Of a DNA stretch of 64,000 nt, positions 45,208 through 53,952 are shown one piece after another. A program made the translations under genes and the position numbers. Source of the DNA: Microlunatus parietis (GTDB taxonomy: Bacteria > Actinomycetota > Actinomycetes > Propionibacteriales > Propionibacteriaceae); assembly GCF_013407955.1 (NCBI RefSeq), contig NZ_JACCBU010000001.1:3720001-3784000 (forward strand), in the 5' to 3' direction. A model generated the notes under the pieces. The model did no database searches and was not told the DNA's origin. It was given only the letters and a program-made list of their open reading frames with translations. Each line of letters begins with the position of its first letter. The first letter of the stretch is position 1.

Positions 45208-46336
45208 TCCTGCCGACCGCCGGGATCCGGCGGAGCAGTGCAGCGAGCAGCCAGCAGGCCGGGATCGACAAGATCAACAGCACCGCGAACTTCACGATCG
45301 CGGGCGCGACCAGACCCTGCAGCAGCAGCGCGATCGCGACCAGGACGGCCGGGTGGATGACGTACACCGCGAACGCGTTCGCCGACAGGAACTGCCGGAT
45401 CGGACCGGTGCCCGGAGCGAACCGGCGGAAGATCACCAGCACCACCAGGCTCAGCCCGACGCCGAGAACGGCCATCGCGAATCCGCCGGCGATGCCGGCC
45501 GTGAGCGGGTCGGTGGCCATCACCGACGGGCCGAGCAGCACGGCGGCGAGCAGCGCCAGTCCGCCGCCGAGGAAGGCCAGCGAGCCGGGCATCCGTTCCA
45601 GCCAACGGCGACGGGCCGCGAGCACTCCGGCCGCGAACATCAGGGCGTACTGCGGCAGGAAGGACGGCGTGGGCAGGCCGACGATCGGCCAGTAGGTGCC
45701 GTCCGGGACCAGCTGGCGCCAGGCCGCCATCAGGATGCCCATGATCACGATCAGGCCGACGACCGTGCCGGCGGCGACGATCCAGCGGAGCTTGCCGTCG
45801 TCCGTCGGCTTCGGTACGGCTCGTGAGCGCAGGGCTCGATAGCCGGCGTAGATCAGGGAGAAGACCAGCAGCACCTCGAGGAACCAGGTCGGCCCGGGAT
45901 CGAAGGAGACCAGGTAGTAGAGCGGGTACGGCACGTCGGCGTGGTTGGTCCGCCAGGACCAGAAGCTGGCCAGCGGCCGGATCAAGATCACGAACGCGAG
46001 CAGTGGCAGCCCGAGCCGGACCAGCCGGTCCCGAGCGAAGGCTCCGGGACCCTTGCGGTCGATCGAGCCGGGCACGAAGTAGCCGGAGATCAGGAAGAAC
46101 AAGCCCATGAAGTAGCTCTGGTTGATCACCACCAGGATGTCCAGCACGGAGGCCGACGGGTCGTGCGGCGGCTCGTTGTAGAACCAGACCGGGATGTTGC
46201 CGTAGGTGACGGCGCAATGGTGCGCGAGCACCAGCACGGTCAGGGCGATCCGGACGGTGTCGATCCAGTAGAGCCGGGGCCGACCGGACGGTCGGGCGGC
46301 GTCGGGTGCCGGGGCGGCGCGGGTGTCGAGGTTCAT
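45200..46336 (-). CDS. Membrane acyltransferase family 3 (OafA/YrhL type)
   Basis: 378 residues with about ten membrane segments. LYWIDTVRIALTVLVLAHHC carries the near-N-terminal Asp/Arg and catalytic-type His of acyltransferase-3 proteins. FFLISGYFVPGSIDRKGPGAFARDRLVRLGLPLL is the second signature. The acceptor could be a surface glycan or lipid. The start overlaps the stop of the upstream TetR gene (ATGA), so it is the regulator's coupled target. Confidence 0.88.
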   Translation of the reverse strand: MNLDTRAAPAPDAARPSGRPRLYWIDTVRIALTVLVLAHHCAVTYGNIPVWFYNEPPHDPSASVLDILVVINQSYFMGLFFLISGYFVPGSIDRKGPGAFARDRLVRLGLPLLAFVILIRPLASFWSWRTNHADVPYPLYYLVSFDPGPTWFLEVLLVFSLIYAGYRALRSRAVPKPTDDGKLRWIVAAGTVVGLIVIMGILMAAWRQLVPDGTYWPIVGLPTPSFLPQYALMFAAGVLAARRRWLERMPGSLAFLGGGLALLAAVLLGPSVMATDPLTAGIAGGFAMAVLGVGLSLVVLVIFRRFAPGTGPIRQFLSANAFAVYVIHPAVLVAIALLLQGLVAPAIVKFAVLLILSIPACWLLAALLRRIPAVGRII

Positions 46337-46986
46337 GACTTCCTTCTGGTGGCTCGCGGGGTGGGCTCGCGACGGATGGCGTGGATGAACAGGTCGGCCA
46401 GCTGCTCGGCGTGCGCGACCAGATCGTGCTCGGGATGGTTGGCCCAGTAGGCGAACATGGCGTCGATCGAGGCCTGCTGGGTGATCGCCATCACCCGGAC
46501 GTCGAAGTCGCGCAGTTCGCCGGATTCCTGGCCGGAGCGGTACATCTGCTCGAGGCCCTCGTAGAAGATCTCGTTGCCCTCGGCGCCGTAGTGGAGCCGC
46601 CCGTCCGGCCGGCGCAGGTGCCCCATCACCTCGCCGATCGCGAGCAGGGTCGGCCGGTGGTCGAGGGCGTACCGGGCGAGTTCGGGGATGTGGGTCCGCA
46701 GGCTGTCCGCGACGGTCTTCTGCTCCAGGATCTGCGGCAGCACCGCCTCGACCATGGCCTGGTAGCCGTACTCGACGACCTTGATCATCAGGTCGTCCTT
46801 GGATTCGAAGTGGTACGAGATCACGCCCTTGGAAATGCTGAGATCCTTGGCGATCCGGGCCAGTGAGGCGCCGGCGAACCCGACCGCGGCGAGCGTCGCG
46901 ATCGCCCCCTCGAGGATCTGCCGGCGCCGGTTGGACCGGATGAAACTCTCCGGCTTCTCCTCGGGCTGCTCAGAATCTGACCCCAT
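46333..46986 (-). CDS. TetR-family regulator
   Basis: 217 residues. Helix-turn-helix RRRQILEGAIATLAAVGFAGASLARIAKDLSISKGVISYHFESKDDLM; the C-terminal part is of the long TetR_C type. ATG 46986 is about nine bases after TAAATT, a possible -10, so it may be leaderless. It is cotranscribed with the overlapping acyltransferase gene. Confidence 0.9.
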   Translation of the reverse strand: MGSDSEQPEEKPESFIRSNRRRQILEGAIATLAAVGFAGASLARIAKDLSISKGVISYHFESKDDLMIKVVEYGYQAMVEAVLPQILEQKTVADSLRTHIPELARYALDHRPTLLAIGEVMGHLRRPDGRLHYGAEGNEIFYEGLEQMYRSGQESGELRDFDVRVMAITQQASIDAMFAYWANHPEHDLVAHAEQLADLFIHAIRREPTPRATRRKS

Positions 46987-46995
46987 GGCCAAAAA

Positions 46996-47013
46996 TTTAG
47001 CCGAGCGGCCAAA
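46996..47013. promoter_or_regulatory. TetR operator TTTAGCCG-AG-CGGCCAAA
   Basis: 8-bp arms with one mismatch, directly upstream of the tetR start. It overlaps the proposed -10, and a further TTTTTGGCC half-site follows. Fits self-repression. Confidence 0.7.
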
Positions 47014-47020
47014 CAGCGGT

Positions 47021-48391
47021 CTACCGGGGGATCCCCTGATTCATGAGCGCCGCCATGACCGGGGCGTGTTCGTCGACGGTGGCGTCGGCGCCGGCCTGGT
47101 CCAGGGCCGGCCGCCGGCCCGAGCGGACGTAGCCGATCGTCGGGATCCCGGTGCGCCGGCCGACCTCGATGTCGGTGACCGAGTCGCCGATCAGTACGCA
47201 GACGGAGGCCGCTTCGATGCCGTACGGGACGAGCAGGGTGAGGGCGCGCCGGATCGGGTCGGGAGCCGGCTTCATCAGCTCCGGGCGGCCGGGGACCCGG
47301 CCGACGATGCCGGCGACCAGGCCGGCCAGGCCGTGCCGGTCGAGGAAGGCGGACACCGCGGGGGACGCGTTGTTGCTCACGACGATCACCGGAAGTCCTG
47401 CCGTCCGGCAGGCGCGGAGCAGGGCGTCGGCGTCGGTGGTCAGCGGGGCGATCCGGGCCGCCGCCACCTCTCCTTCGGTGCAGGCGCGGTCGGCCGCCGC
47501 CGCGGTGTCGGCGCCGAGCCGGGTCGCGGTGGCCCAGTCCAGCAGGTCGAGTGGATCCGAGGTGGTACGGAGCTCGTCGGGGAGCTCGATCCGGCTAGCG
47601 GCCAGGGCCTGCCGGACCCGGTCGGCGACCAGCGCGTCCCGGCCGTCGGCCAGCAGCGGGGTGACCGGCCCGTCGAAGTCGAGCAGCACCGCCCGGGCCG
47701 GCGCCAGCAGCCGGCGTAGTGAATGGTCGAGCGCGGTCGAGGTGCGGTAGTGCAGGACCGCCACGTCGCCGAGCCGGCGCACCTCCGTGAGCCGGAGGCG
47801 GTCGTCGAGCCTGGTGGCAGCCAGCCCGGGAGCGGCCGGGTCACCGACGACGATCGGCGCGATCGCCAGGTGCAGCTCGTCGTAGCAGCCGTGGGCCAGG
47901 AACTCGCTCAAGATCATCCCGCCGCCCTCGACCAGGAGCCGCCGGATGCCGCGCCCGGCCAGGTCGTCCAGCAGCCGGTCCAGGGCGAGCGGCTGGCCCG
48001 CGTCGACGACCGTGGCGTCGAAGCCGCGTCCGGCGACGGCGTCACGGGCGCTCGAGGTGGTGTAGATGATCTTCGCTGCCGTACCGGCGATGAAGAAGGG
48101 TGAGCCCGGGTCAAGATCACCGGACGCCGTGATCGTGATCTTGACCGGATCCACCGGGAGACCGCGCCTTTCTCTTGCTGCGCGGCGTTCTGGCGATCTG
48201 ATCATCAGCCGCGGCCGGTCCCGGCGGACGGTGTTCGCGCCGACCAGGATGGCGTCGTGCCGAGCCCGTACTGCGTCGACGCGGTCGAAGTCCTCCGGAT
48301 TGGACAGCAGCAGCCGAGCCGGCGAGGTGTCGTCCAGGCGGCCGTCCAGCGAGACGGCGCAGCTGAGCGTGACGTACGGGCGGTCGGTCAT
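47021..48391 (-). CDS. RibD-type reductase fused to a HAD-family phosphatase domain
   Basis: 456 residues. Residues 1-215 form a RibD C-terminal/dihydrofolate-reductase-like domain: RPYVTLSCAVSLDGRLDD, DAILVGANTVRRDRPRLMIR, RRLLVEGGGMILSEFLAHGCYDELHLAIAPIVVG. Residues about 235-456 form a HAD hydrolase: VLLDFDGPVTPLL (motif I, DxD-like DFDGP), VIVVSNNASPAV (motif II), KPAPDPIRRAL (motif III Lys) and LIGDSVTDIEVGRR (motif IV). Family knowledge predicts reduction of a ribosylaminopyrimidine 5'-phosphate followed by dephosphorylation, two successive riboflavin-type steps. A separate RibD-type deaminase gene is divergent from it. Start MTDRPYV at 48391. Confidence 0.85.
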   Translation of the reverse strand: MTDRPYVTLSCAVSLDGRLDDTSPARLLLSNPEDFDRVDAVRARHDAILVGANTVRRDRPRLMIRSPERRAARERRGLPVDPVKITITASGDLDPGSPFFIAGTAAKIIYTTSSARDAVAGRGFDATVVDAGQPLALDRLLDDLAGRGIRRLLVEGGGMILSEFLAHGCYDELHLAIAPIVVGDPAAPGLAATRLDDRLRLTEVRRLGDVAVLHYRTSTALDHSLRRLLAPARAVLLDFDGPVTPLLADGRDALVADRVRQALAASRIELPDELRTTSDPLDLLDWATATRLGADTAAAADRACTEGEVAAARIAPLTTDADALLRACRTAGLPVIVVSNNASPAVSAFLDRHGLAGLVAGIVGRVPGRPELMKPAPDPIRRALTLLVPYGIEAASVCVLIGDSVTDIEVGRRTGIPTIGYVRSGRRPALDQAGADATVDEHAPVMAALMNQGIPR

Positions 48392-48441
48392 GGTCCGGCG
48401 CACCTGTGCGACGATCGGGTGATCATGACTGGGGAGGTCCG

Positions 48442-48876
48442 ATGAGCGACCGGCACTGGATGGAACTGGCCGTCGAGCTGAGCCGGCAGTCGCCGCGCAG
48501 CGACAGCGCCTTCGCGGTCGGCGCGGTGATCATCGACCCGGCCGGCCGGGAGCTGGCCCGCGGCTATTCCCGGGAGACCGACCGGGTGCACGCCGAGGAG
48601 TCCGCCTTCGCCAAGCTGGCCGCCGGAGCCGCCGCCGGTGGCACGCTCTATTCCACCCTCGAACCGTGCTCCACCAGGGCCTCGAGCCCGTACAGCTGCG
48701 CCGCGCTGACCATCGAGGCCGGCATCCGCCGCGTCGTGATCGCCTGGCGCGAGCCCCCGCTCTTCGTCGCCCGCTGCGAAGGCGTCGAACTCCTCCGGGC
48801 CGCCGGGATCACCGTCGACCTGCTCCCCGAGTACGAGCCCGCCGCCCGAGAACCGAACCGTCACCTCGGACTCTGA
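48442..48876 (+). CDS. RibD N-terminal-like cytidine/deoxycytidylate-type deaminase
   Basis: 144 residues. Zinc-dependent deaminase motifs: HAEESAFAKL (His ligand and catalytic Glu) and TLYSTLEPCSTRASSPYSCAALTIEAGI (PCxxR...C ligands, the spacing of RibD deaminases). Expected product of a RibD-like reaction is the deaminated pyrimidine that the divergent reductase-HAD protein would use. GGGGAGG precedes ATG 48442. The 50-base gap between the two divergent starts implies shared control. The stop is inside a TGATCA. Confidence 0.88.
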   Translation: MSDRHWMELAVELSRQSPRSDSAFAVGAVIIDPAGRELARGYSRETDRVHAEESAFAKLAAGAAAGGTLYSTLEPCSTRASSPYSCAALTIEAGIRRVVIAWREPPLFVARCEGVELLRAAGITVDLLPEYEPAAREPNRHLGL

Positions 48877-48898
48877 TCAACAGCCGGGCTGCCCATGA

Positions 48899-50119
48899 TC
48901 ATCGCTGCTGGCTCGTCAGTTCGAACCGGCGCAGGCGGGGCTGGGACAGGGCCAGCAGGGTGGAGGCGAGGACGATGACGCCCCCGCAGATGAACGGAAG
49001 CTTGGCGCCGAACGGACCGGTCAGTACGCCGGTCAGCCAGTTGCTGATCGGGACCACGCCCTCGAGGGCCAGCGAGAGCAGGCCCATCACGCGGCCGATC
49101 TCCGCCTTCGGGGTGATCGCCATCAGGTGCCCCAGCAGCAGGGTTCCGTACGCGCCGGTGCCGAAACCGAGCAGAACGGCCGTCACGACGGCAGCCTCGA
49201 GCGACAAGGCGACCGCGTGCAGGATCAGCGTGATCCCCATCACCGCGAGCGAGGCGAACGCGAACAGGCCGGCTCGCGGCGGCCGCTTGATGATCAACAG
49301 GACGGTGGCGGTGACGGCGGCACCGAGCCCGAGACCGCCGAACAGGTAGCCGACGCCGACCGGGCCCCAGCTGCTCTCGGTGGCGAGCAGGGGATAGCCG
49401 AGGGTGACCGGTCCGGCGAAGCCGAAGTTGACCGCGGCGATCACCACGAGCAGCCAGAACACCGGCCGGTTGGCCCAGGTCGATCGCAGGCCGGCGACGG
49501 TGTCGCTGAGGATGGACCGTTCCGCCATCTCGCGCAACTCGTACGGTAGCGGCCGGGGCACCTGCAACAGCACCAGCGAACTGACCGAGGCCACGAACAG
49601 GATCGCGGCGGCGGCGAACGCCGCGGGCGGACCGAACAGGACCAGCAGCCAGCCGGTGAGTGGGCCGGCGGCCAGCAGGACCAGCCGCTGGCCGACCGTG
49701 CGGACGGCCGCCATCCGGCTCAATTGATCATCGGAGGCGATCCGGGCCGGGACCGCTCCCATCGCCGGCGCGAACAGGCCGTCCAGCGCGCCGAACACCA
49801 GCGCGATCACCAGGAGCCCGAAGGCGCCGATCGAGTCGGCCTGGGTGAACAGCACCACGGCCATCCCGATCAGGATCAGCGCCCGGGCGGTGTCGGTGAT
49901 CAGGATGATCCGCTTCGCGCTGACCCGGTCGGCGATGGTGCCGCCGACGAGCAGGATGAGCAGTCGCGGGACCGCCGAAGCCGCCACGATCACGCCCGCC
50001 ATCGCCGGATCGGTGATCTGGATCGCGACCACCGAGAGCGCGATGAAATAGATGTTGTCGGCGAGCAGCGAGGACACGAACCCGAAGATCCAGCCGACCA
50101 CGTTGCGCGGCGCGTTCAT
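48899..50119 (-). CDS. MFS transporter
   Basis: 406 residues with twelve hydrophobic segments. VVGWIFGFVSSLLADNIYFIALSVVAIQI is the first helix, and the MFS loop motif is seen as GGTIADRVSAKRIILITD after helix 2. It resembles actinobacterial drug or metabolite exporters of the MFS_3/enterobactin-exporter type. ATG 50119 was taken; a GTG ten codons upstream (50149) has weak GAGG before it. Substrate unknown. It is convergent with the deaminase gene. Confidence 0.88.
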   Translation of the reverse strand: MNAPRNVVGWIFGFVSSLLADNIYFIALSVVAIQITDPAMAGVIVAASAVPRLLILLVGGTIADRVSAKRIILITDTARALILIGMAVVLFTQADSIGAFGLLVIALVFGALDGLFAPAMGAVPARIASDDQLSRMAAVRTVGQRLVLLAAGPLTGWLLVLFGPPAAFAAAAILFVASVSSLVLLQVPRPLPYELREMAERSILSDTVAGLRSTWANRPVFWLLVVIAAVNFGFAGPVTLGYPLLATESSWGPVGVGYLFGGLGLGAAVTATVLLIIKRPPRAGLFAFASLAVMGITLILHAVALSLEAAVVTAVLLGFGTGAYGTLLLGHLMAITPKAEIGRVMGLLSLALEGVVPISNWLTGVLTGPFGAKLPFICGGVIVLASTLLALSQPRLRRFELTSQQR

Positions 50120-50149
50120 CGGGAAGACGGCGCGGCGCGGAGCGATCAC

Positions 50150-50889
50150 CGCCTCAACCTACTCAGTCTCTGCCGGCTCATCCTCACCCCGCCCGTGGCC
50201 AACGACGTCCAATCCCGAATGACCCCGCGAGCCACTGGGGGACCCGACGTCGGTGCCAAGCAGGCATCCCGCTTTGGAATCTCGGTGCCAATCCTGGACG
50301 AGATGACGCCCATCCGACAACAGGTACGGCGCTCGAACGACACATCAGGCCGTTCGGACAACACCTCCGCCAACACCCGCTCGCCAGCATGGACACCACA
50401 ACGGACAACGACCCGGAAAGGAGCCCGATCGTGCGAATGAACTTCGAAGGACCCGGCCGACCGACCCCGCCCGCGGCCGGTCCGCGCCGCCGTCCGGGGG
50501 ACATCGTCGGGGGAGTCCACCCGGCCGGACGGCGGACCATGAGCGTCGATCCGGGCACGGACCGGAGGTCGAGTGGCCACTCACGGAGTTACTCCAGGGC
50601 CGTGCTCGGATCGGCATCCACTCGGCCGCGGTTCGGGGCGACACGCCGAAGAAGCCGCGTCCGGTTGAGGACATGTCATCAAGCGGTCACCGCGATTCGG
50701 ATCGGATCTGCGGCGGGTTGGCCTAGCGTTAGCTGCGAACACGTACTTCCGGGCGGGGTCATCGGGGACCCGGCTCGGCACCACGGACCAGAGCGACCGG
50801 CGGGCAAGTGCGGCCGTTTGCTGCGGACCACCTCAGGGCGGCTTCACCGGTCACGCCCGCATTCGACCGGTGGTGAAGGAGGAAGTTCG
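50150..50889. other. Long leader region of the Tad pilus operon, no sure gene
   Basis: 740 bases between the divergent MFS gene and the first pilin gene. A frame in phase with the pilin is open throughout, with an AAGGAG site before a GTG at about 50431 (RMNFEGPGRPTPPAA...). Its product is Arg/Pro/Ser-rich and unlike a folded protein, so I do not call it a gene. The region probably holds the operon promoter and a long untranslated leader; the sequence between about 50690 and 50760 is less GC-rich. Confidence 0.45.
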
Positions 50890-51081
50890 ATGCACCAACT
50901 CCGACAACAGGTCCAGCACCTGATCGGCATGATCGTGTCGCTGCGATCTCCGGCGGTCCGGGACGAGCGGGGCCTCAGCCAGTCGGCCGAGAACGCGATC
51001 CTGCTGGCCGGCGCCGTCGCCGTCGCGACGATCGTGATCGGCGCGATCACGATCTACGTCACCAACCACATGCCCAAGTGA
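50890..51081 (+). CDS. Flp-type pilin
   Basis: 63 residues. A short basic leader is followed by RGLSQSAENAILLAGAVAVATIVIGAITIYVTNH. The GLSQSAENA-hydrophobic pattern with Glu near the processing site is typical of actinobacterial Flp/Tad pilins processed by a prepilin peptidase. GGAGGAAG precedes the ATG. First gene of the Tad operon and probably the major subunit. No prepilin peptidase gene is in this window. Confidence 0.87.
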   Translation: MHQLRQQVQHLIGMIVSLRSPAVRDERGLSQSAENAILLAGAVAVATIVIGAITIYVTNHMPK

Positions 51082-51087
51082 TCCGGG

Positions 51088-51465
51088 GTGACGACCTCGC
51101 GAAGGACGGAGCGCGGTGCCGCCGAGTCCCTGCAACTCGTGCTGATCTGGCCGGTGGTGCTGATGGCCACCGTCGCCGTCATCCAGACCGGCCTGTGGCT
51201 GCACGGCCGCAACGCGGCGATTCGCGCCGCCAACGTGGCCGTCGACGAGGCCCGGGGCGCCGCCGGGTCGCCGGACCGGGCCCGGGCCCTCGCTCTTGAC
51301 GTCGCCACCCATGCCGGCCTGAGCGACGTGAAGGTCCGGGTGCTGCGGATCGAGGGCCGGGTCGAGGCTCAGGTGACCGGGCAGGCCCATTCCCTGATCG
51401 GCTTCGGGATCGGCCGCGTGGAGGAACGCGCGACCGCGCCTCTGGAACGAGTGCCGGGGCAATGA
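51088..51465 (+). CDS. TadE-like pseudopilin 1
   Basis: 125 residues from a GTG six bases after the pilin stop. GAAESLQLVLIWPVVLMATVAVIQTGLWLHGRNAAIRAANVAVDEARG has the TadE pattern: RGxxE before a single membrane helix, then the alpha-helical AAxxAAxEAR stretch. A minor pseudopilin role in pilus priming is expected. Overlaps the next start by ATGA. Confidence 0.8.
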   Translation: MTTSRRTERGAAESLQLVLIWPVVLMATVAVIQTGLWLHGRNAAIRAANVAVDEARGAAGSPDRARALALDVATHAGLSDVKVRVLRIEGRVEAQVTGQAHSLIGFGIGRVEERATAPLERVPGQ

Positions 51466-51917
51466 CCGGGGCCGGCGGCGGTCGACGACCGTTCAGCATG
51501 CGGGATCAACGCGGTGCTGCGACTGCCGAACTGGCCATGATCGTCCCCGCTTTCATGCTGATGCTCGCCCTGCTCGTCGCCGGCGGTCGGCTCTGGTACG
51601 CCCGGACGATCGTCTTCGAGGCGGCCTACTCGGCGGCCCGGGCCGGGTCGTTGGCCCGGACGGCGACCGAGGCCCGGATCGCGGCCGACTCGGCCGGGCG
51701 GCGGTCGCTCACCACCGCCGGTCTGGTGTGCCGGCAGGTCGGCGTCTCGGTGGCCACGGCCGCCTTCCGGGTCCCGCCCGGACGGCCCGCGACGGTCTCG
51801 GCGACGGTCCGCTGCACGGTGTCGCTGGCCGACGTGGTGCTGCCGGGTCTCCCCGGCGGGATGGCGTTGTCGGCGACCGGGGCGGCAGCGCTCGACACCT
51901 ACCGGAGCCGGGGATGA
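51462..51917 (+). CDS. TadE-like pseudopilin 2
   Basis: 151 residues. RGAATAELAMIVPAFMLMLALLVAGGRLWYARTIVFEAAYSAARAGSLA is the canonical TadE signature (Glu five after the Gly-Ala). Two Cys in the C-terminal half may form a disulfide. Coupled on both sides by 4-base ATGA overlaps. Confidence 0.87.
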   Translation: MTGAGGGRRPFSMRDQRGAATAELAMIVPAFMLMLALLVAGGRLWYARTIVFEAAYSAARAGSLARTATEARIAADSAGRRSLTTAGLVCRQVGVSVATAAFRVPPGRPATVSATVRCTVSLADVVLPGLPGGMALSATGAAALDTYRSRG

Positions 51918-52327
51918 GTCGGGCGCCGGAGCTTGATCAACGGGGCCAGTCGGTCAGTGTGTACGCGATCGTCGTGCTGGCCGCGCTGATCGCGGCGACC
52001 GGACTGGTCGTCGACGGCGGGCAGCAGATCGCCGCAGCCAGCCGGGCCGAGGCGGTGGCTGCCGAAGCGGCCCGGGCGGCCGGAAATGCCGCGGCATCAC
52101 AGCGGCTGGCCGGTTACGGCCAGGCCACCGCCGCGGTACGGGCCGCCCGGACGTATCTGGCCGGGCAGCCCGACGTGGCCGGTGAGGTCAGGCTGAGCGG
52201 CGGCATCGTCCGGGTGTCCACCGTGACCCGCCAGCCGACGCTGTTCCTCGGCGTGATCGGGATCCGGGAGGTGATCGCGCAGGGATCGGCCGAGGCCAGG
52301 CTGGTCCCGACCGGGGCGGACGGCTGA
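51914..52327 (+). CDS. TadG/Rv3660-type pilus assembly protein (short)
   Basis: 137 residues. RGQSVSVYAIVVLAALIAATGLVVDGGQQIAAASRAEAVAAEAARAAG: N-terminal TadE/TadG-type helix followed by an Ala-rich amphipathic helix, as in the short TadG-like proteins of actinobacterial Tad loci. No von Willebrand domain is present. Starts by ATGA overlap with the preceding gene. Confidence 0.8.
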   Translation: MSRAPELDQRGQSVSVYAIVVLAALIAATGLVVDGGQQIAAASRAEAVAAEAARAAGNAAASQRLAGYGQATAAVRAARTYLAGQPDVAGEVRLSGGIVRVSTVTRQPTLFLGVIGIREVIAQGSAEARLVPTGADG

Positions 52328-52362
52328 CGGGGTCGGACCCGGTGCGGGCGCCGGGCGGGCGG

Positions 52363-52404
52363 GTTGTCAGGTGCAAGTTGTCGGGTGCGGCTTGTCGGGT
52401 GCGG
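52363..52404 (+). repeat. Three tandem ~14-base repeats (TTGTCRGGTGCRR)
   Basis: TTGTCAGGTGCAAG, TTGTCGGGTGCGGC and TTGTCGGGTGCGGG lie in the only sizeable gap (102 bases) inside the Tad operon. They could be a slipped-strand repeat, a protein site or an internal promoter region. Confidence 0.6.
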
Positions 52405-52429
52405 GTCGAGGGGAGAGGGGTAGGCACGG

Positions 52430-53167
52430 ATGCTCAGGATCGAGCGACGGGACAAGGGCCGCGACGGTGCGGACAATGACGGGCCGGCCGGCCAGTTGGC
52501 GGCCGCCGGGATCGGTGCCGCCGGCCCGGAAGCCCAGACCTCGCCGCCGCCTCGGCTGCCCGGTCGGCGCAATCCGAAGTGGATCGCGCTCGGAGTGATC
52601 GCGATCTGCCTCGGCGCCCTGCTCTCGTACCTGATCTATGCGAAGGTCGCCGCCGAGAGCTCCGTGTTGATCATGACCAGGACGGTCTATCGCGGTTCGG
52701 TGATCGCCGCGGAGGACCTGGCGACGGTGACGGTCAGCGGGACCGGAGTCGGCAACGCGCTGCCGGCCGGCCGGGCCGCCGACCTGGTCGGGCAGACCGC
52801 GGTCTACGACCTGGTGGCCGGCAGCATCGTCCCGGCGGGAGCGATCGGCGAGGTGATCATCCCGGCGGAGGGCCGGACGGTCGTCGGCATCCGGCTGGTC
52901 GAGGGGCGGGCACCCGCGACCGGCCTGCTGCATCCCGGCGCGGCGGTCCGGCTGATCGCGATTCCGCCGCAGGGCGCGGAGCCCGACTTCACCGATCAGC
53001 ACACCGGCAGCGCGTACCCGGCCCTGGTCGTGGATGCGACGCCCGGTGCCGACGGCATGTCGGTGCTGGTCAACGTCGACGTCCCGGCCGACCAGGCCGC
53101 GGCCGTCGCCCTGCTGGCCGCCCAGGACCGGTTGGCCGCGGTCCGCGACTCGGACGGCGGGCGCTGA
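52430..53167 (+). CDS. SAF-domain protein, CpaB/RcpC-like
   Basis: 245 residues. One membrane helix at about residues 51-72 (WIALGVIAICLGALLSYLIY), then an SAF/AFP-III-like domain: VYRGSVIAAEDLATV and LVAGSIVPAGAIGE, which is characteristic of the CpaB/RcpC pilus proteins. It probably acts at the cell envelope as a periplasm-side assembly factor. The stop codon is followed by TC and the next ATG (TGATCATG). Confidence 0.82.
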   Translation: MLRIERRDKGRDGADNDGPAGQLAAAGIGAAGPEAQTSPPPRLPGRRNPKWIALGVIAICLGALLSYLIYAKVAAESSVLIMTRTVYRGSVIAAEDLATVTVSGTGVGNALPAGRAADLVGQTAVYDLVAGSIVPAGAIGEVIIPAEGRTVVGIRLVEGRAPATGLLHPGAAVRLIAIPPQGAEPDFTDQHTGSAYPALVVDATPGADGMSVLVNVDVPADQAAAVALLAAQDRLAAVRDSDGGR

Positions 53168-53169
53168 TC

Positions 53170-53952
53170 ATGGCGATCCTTGCGTTGACCGCGGCCGGTG
53201 GAAGCCCTGGCGCCACCACGACGGCGGTCGGAGTCGCGCTCTGCTGGCCCCGCTCGGTGGTGCTCGTCGACGCCGATCCCGGTGCGCACCAGGCCGTGCT
53301 CGCCGGGTTCCTGGCCGGGCAGGATCCGGGTGGCCGGGGCCTGGTCCGGGTCGCCGAGGCGCACCGGGATCAACGGCCGCTGCGCGAGGTGATCATCGAC
53401 CAGGCCATCCAACTCGCCGAGGACGCCGGCTCCCGGCGGCTGTTCCTGCCGGGCTTCGCCAAACCCGGCAACGCCCGCCTGTTCGCCGGCGTGTGGCCGG
53501 AGTTGCTCGAGGCGATGCGGCGCCTCGACGAGTTCGGGATCGACGTGATCCTCGACCTCGGCCGATCCACCGGTGAGGGACTGCCGCCGCCGGTCGTCGA
53601 CGCCGCCGAACTGGTGGGGATCGTGCTCCGGTCCAGCCTGCGCTCGGTGATGTCGACCCGGGTGATGCTCGCCGCGATCGAGGACCGCGGCGTCCCGGTG
53701 GGTGGCGCGGCCGGTCTGGGACTGATCGTCGTCGGCGAGGGCCGGCCCTATGCGGGCGGTGAGATCGCCGCGGCGCTCGGCCGGCCGGTGCTGGCCCGGC
53801 TCGCGCTGGACCCGGTCGCCGCCGCCCATCTCTCCGACGGAGCCCCGCGCCCGCGCAAGTTCGAGCGTTCGGCGCTGACCCGCTCGCTGCACACCACCGC
53901 GCAGGCGTTCCGGGACCGCTGCGCCGAGGCCACCGAACTGGTCGGTCGATGA
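53170..53952 (+). CDS. CpaE/TadZ-like MinD-family protein with altered P-loop
   Basis: 260 residues. ILALTAAGGSPGATTTAVGVALCW aligns with the deviant Walker A of MinD/ParA proteins, but both lysines (normally KGGxGKTT) are replaced: it reads AGGSPGATTT. VVLVDADPGAH is Walker A'/switch I and DVILDLGRS stands for switch II. It is therefore probably a weak or inactive ATPase that localises the pilus machine, as proposed for TadZ. Overlaps tadA by ATGA. Confidence 0.8.
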   Translation: MAILALTAAGGSPGATTTAVGVALCWPRSVVLVDADPGAHQAVLAGFLAGQDPGGRGLVRVAEAHRDQRPLREVIIDQAIQLAEDAGSRRLFLPGFAKPGNARLFAGVWPELLEAMRRLDEFGIDVILDLGRSTGEGLPPPVVDAAELVGIVLRSSLRSVMSTRVMLAAIEDRGVPVGGAAGLGLIVVGEGRPYAGGEIAAALGRPVLARLALDPVAAAHLSDGAPRPRKFERSALTRSLHTTAQAFRDRCAEATELVGR

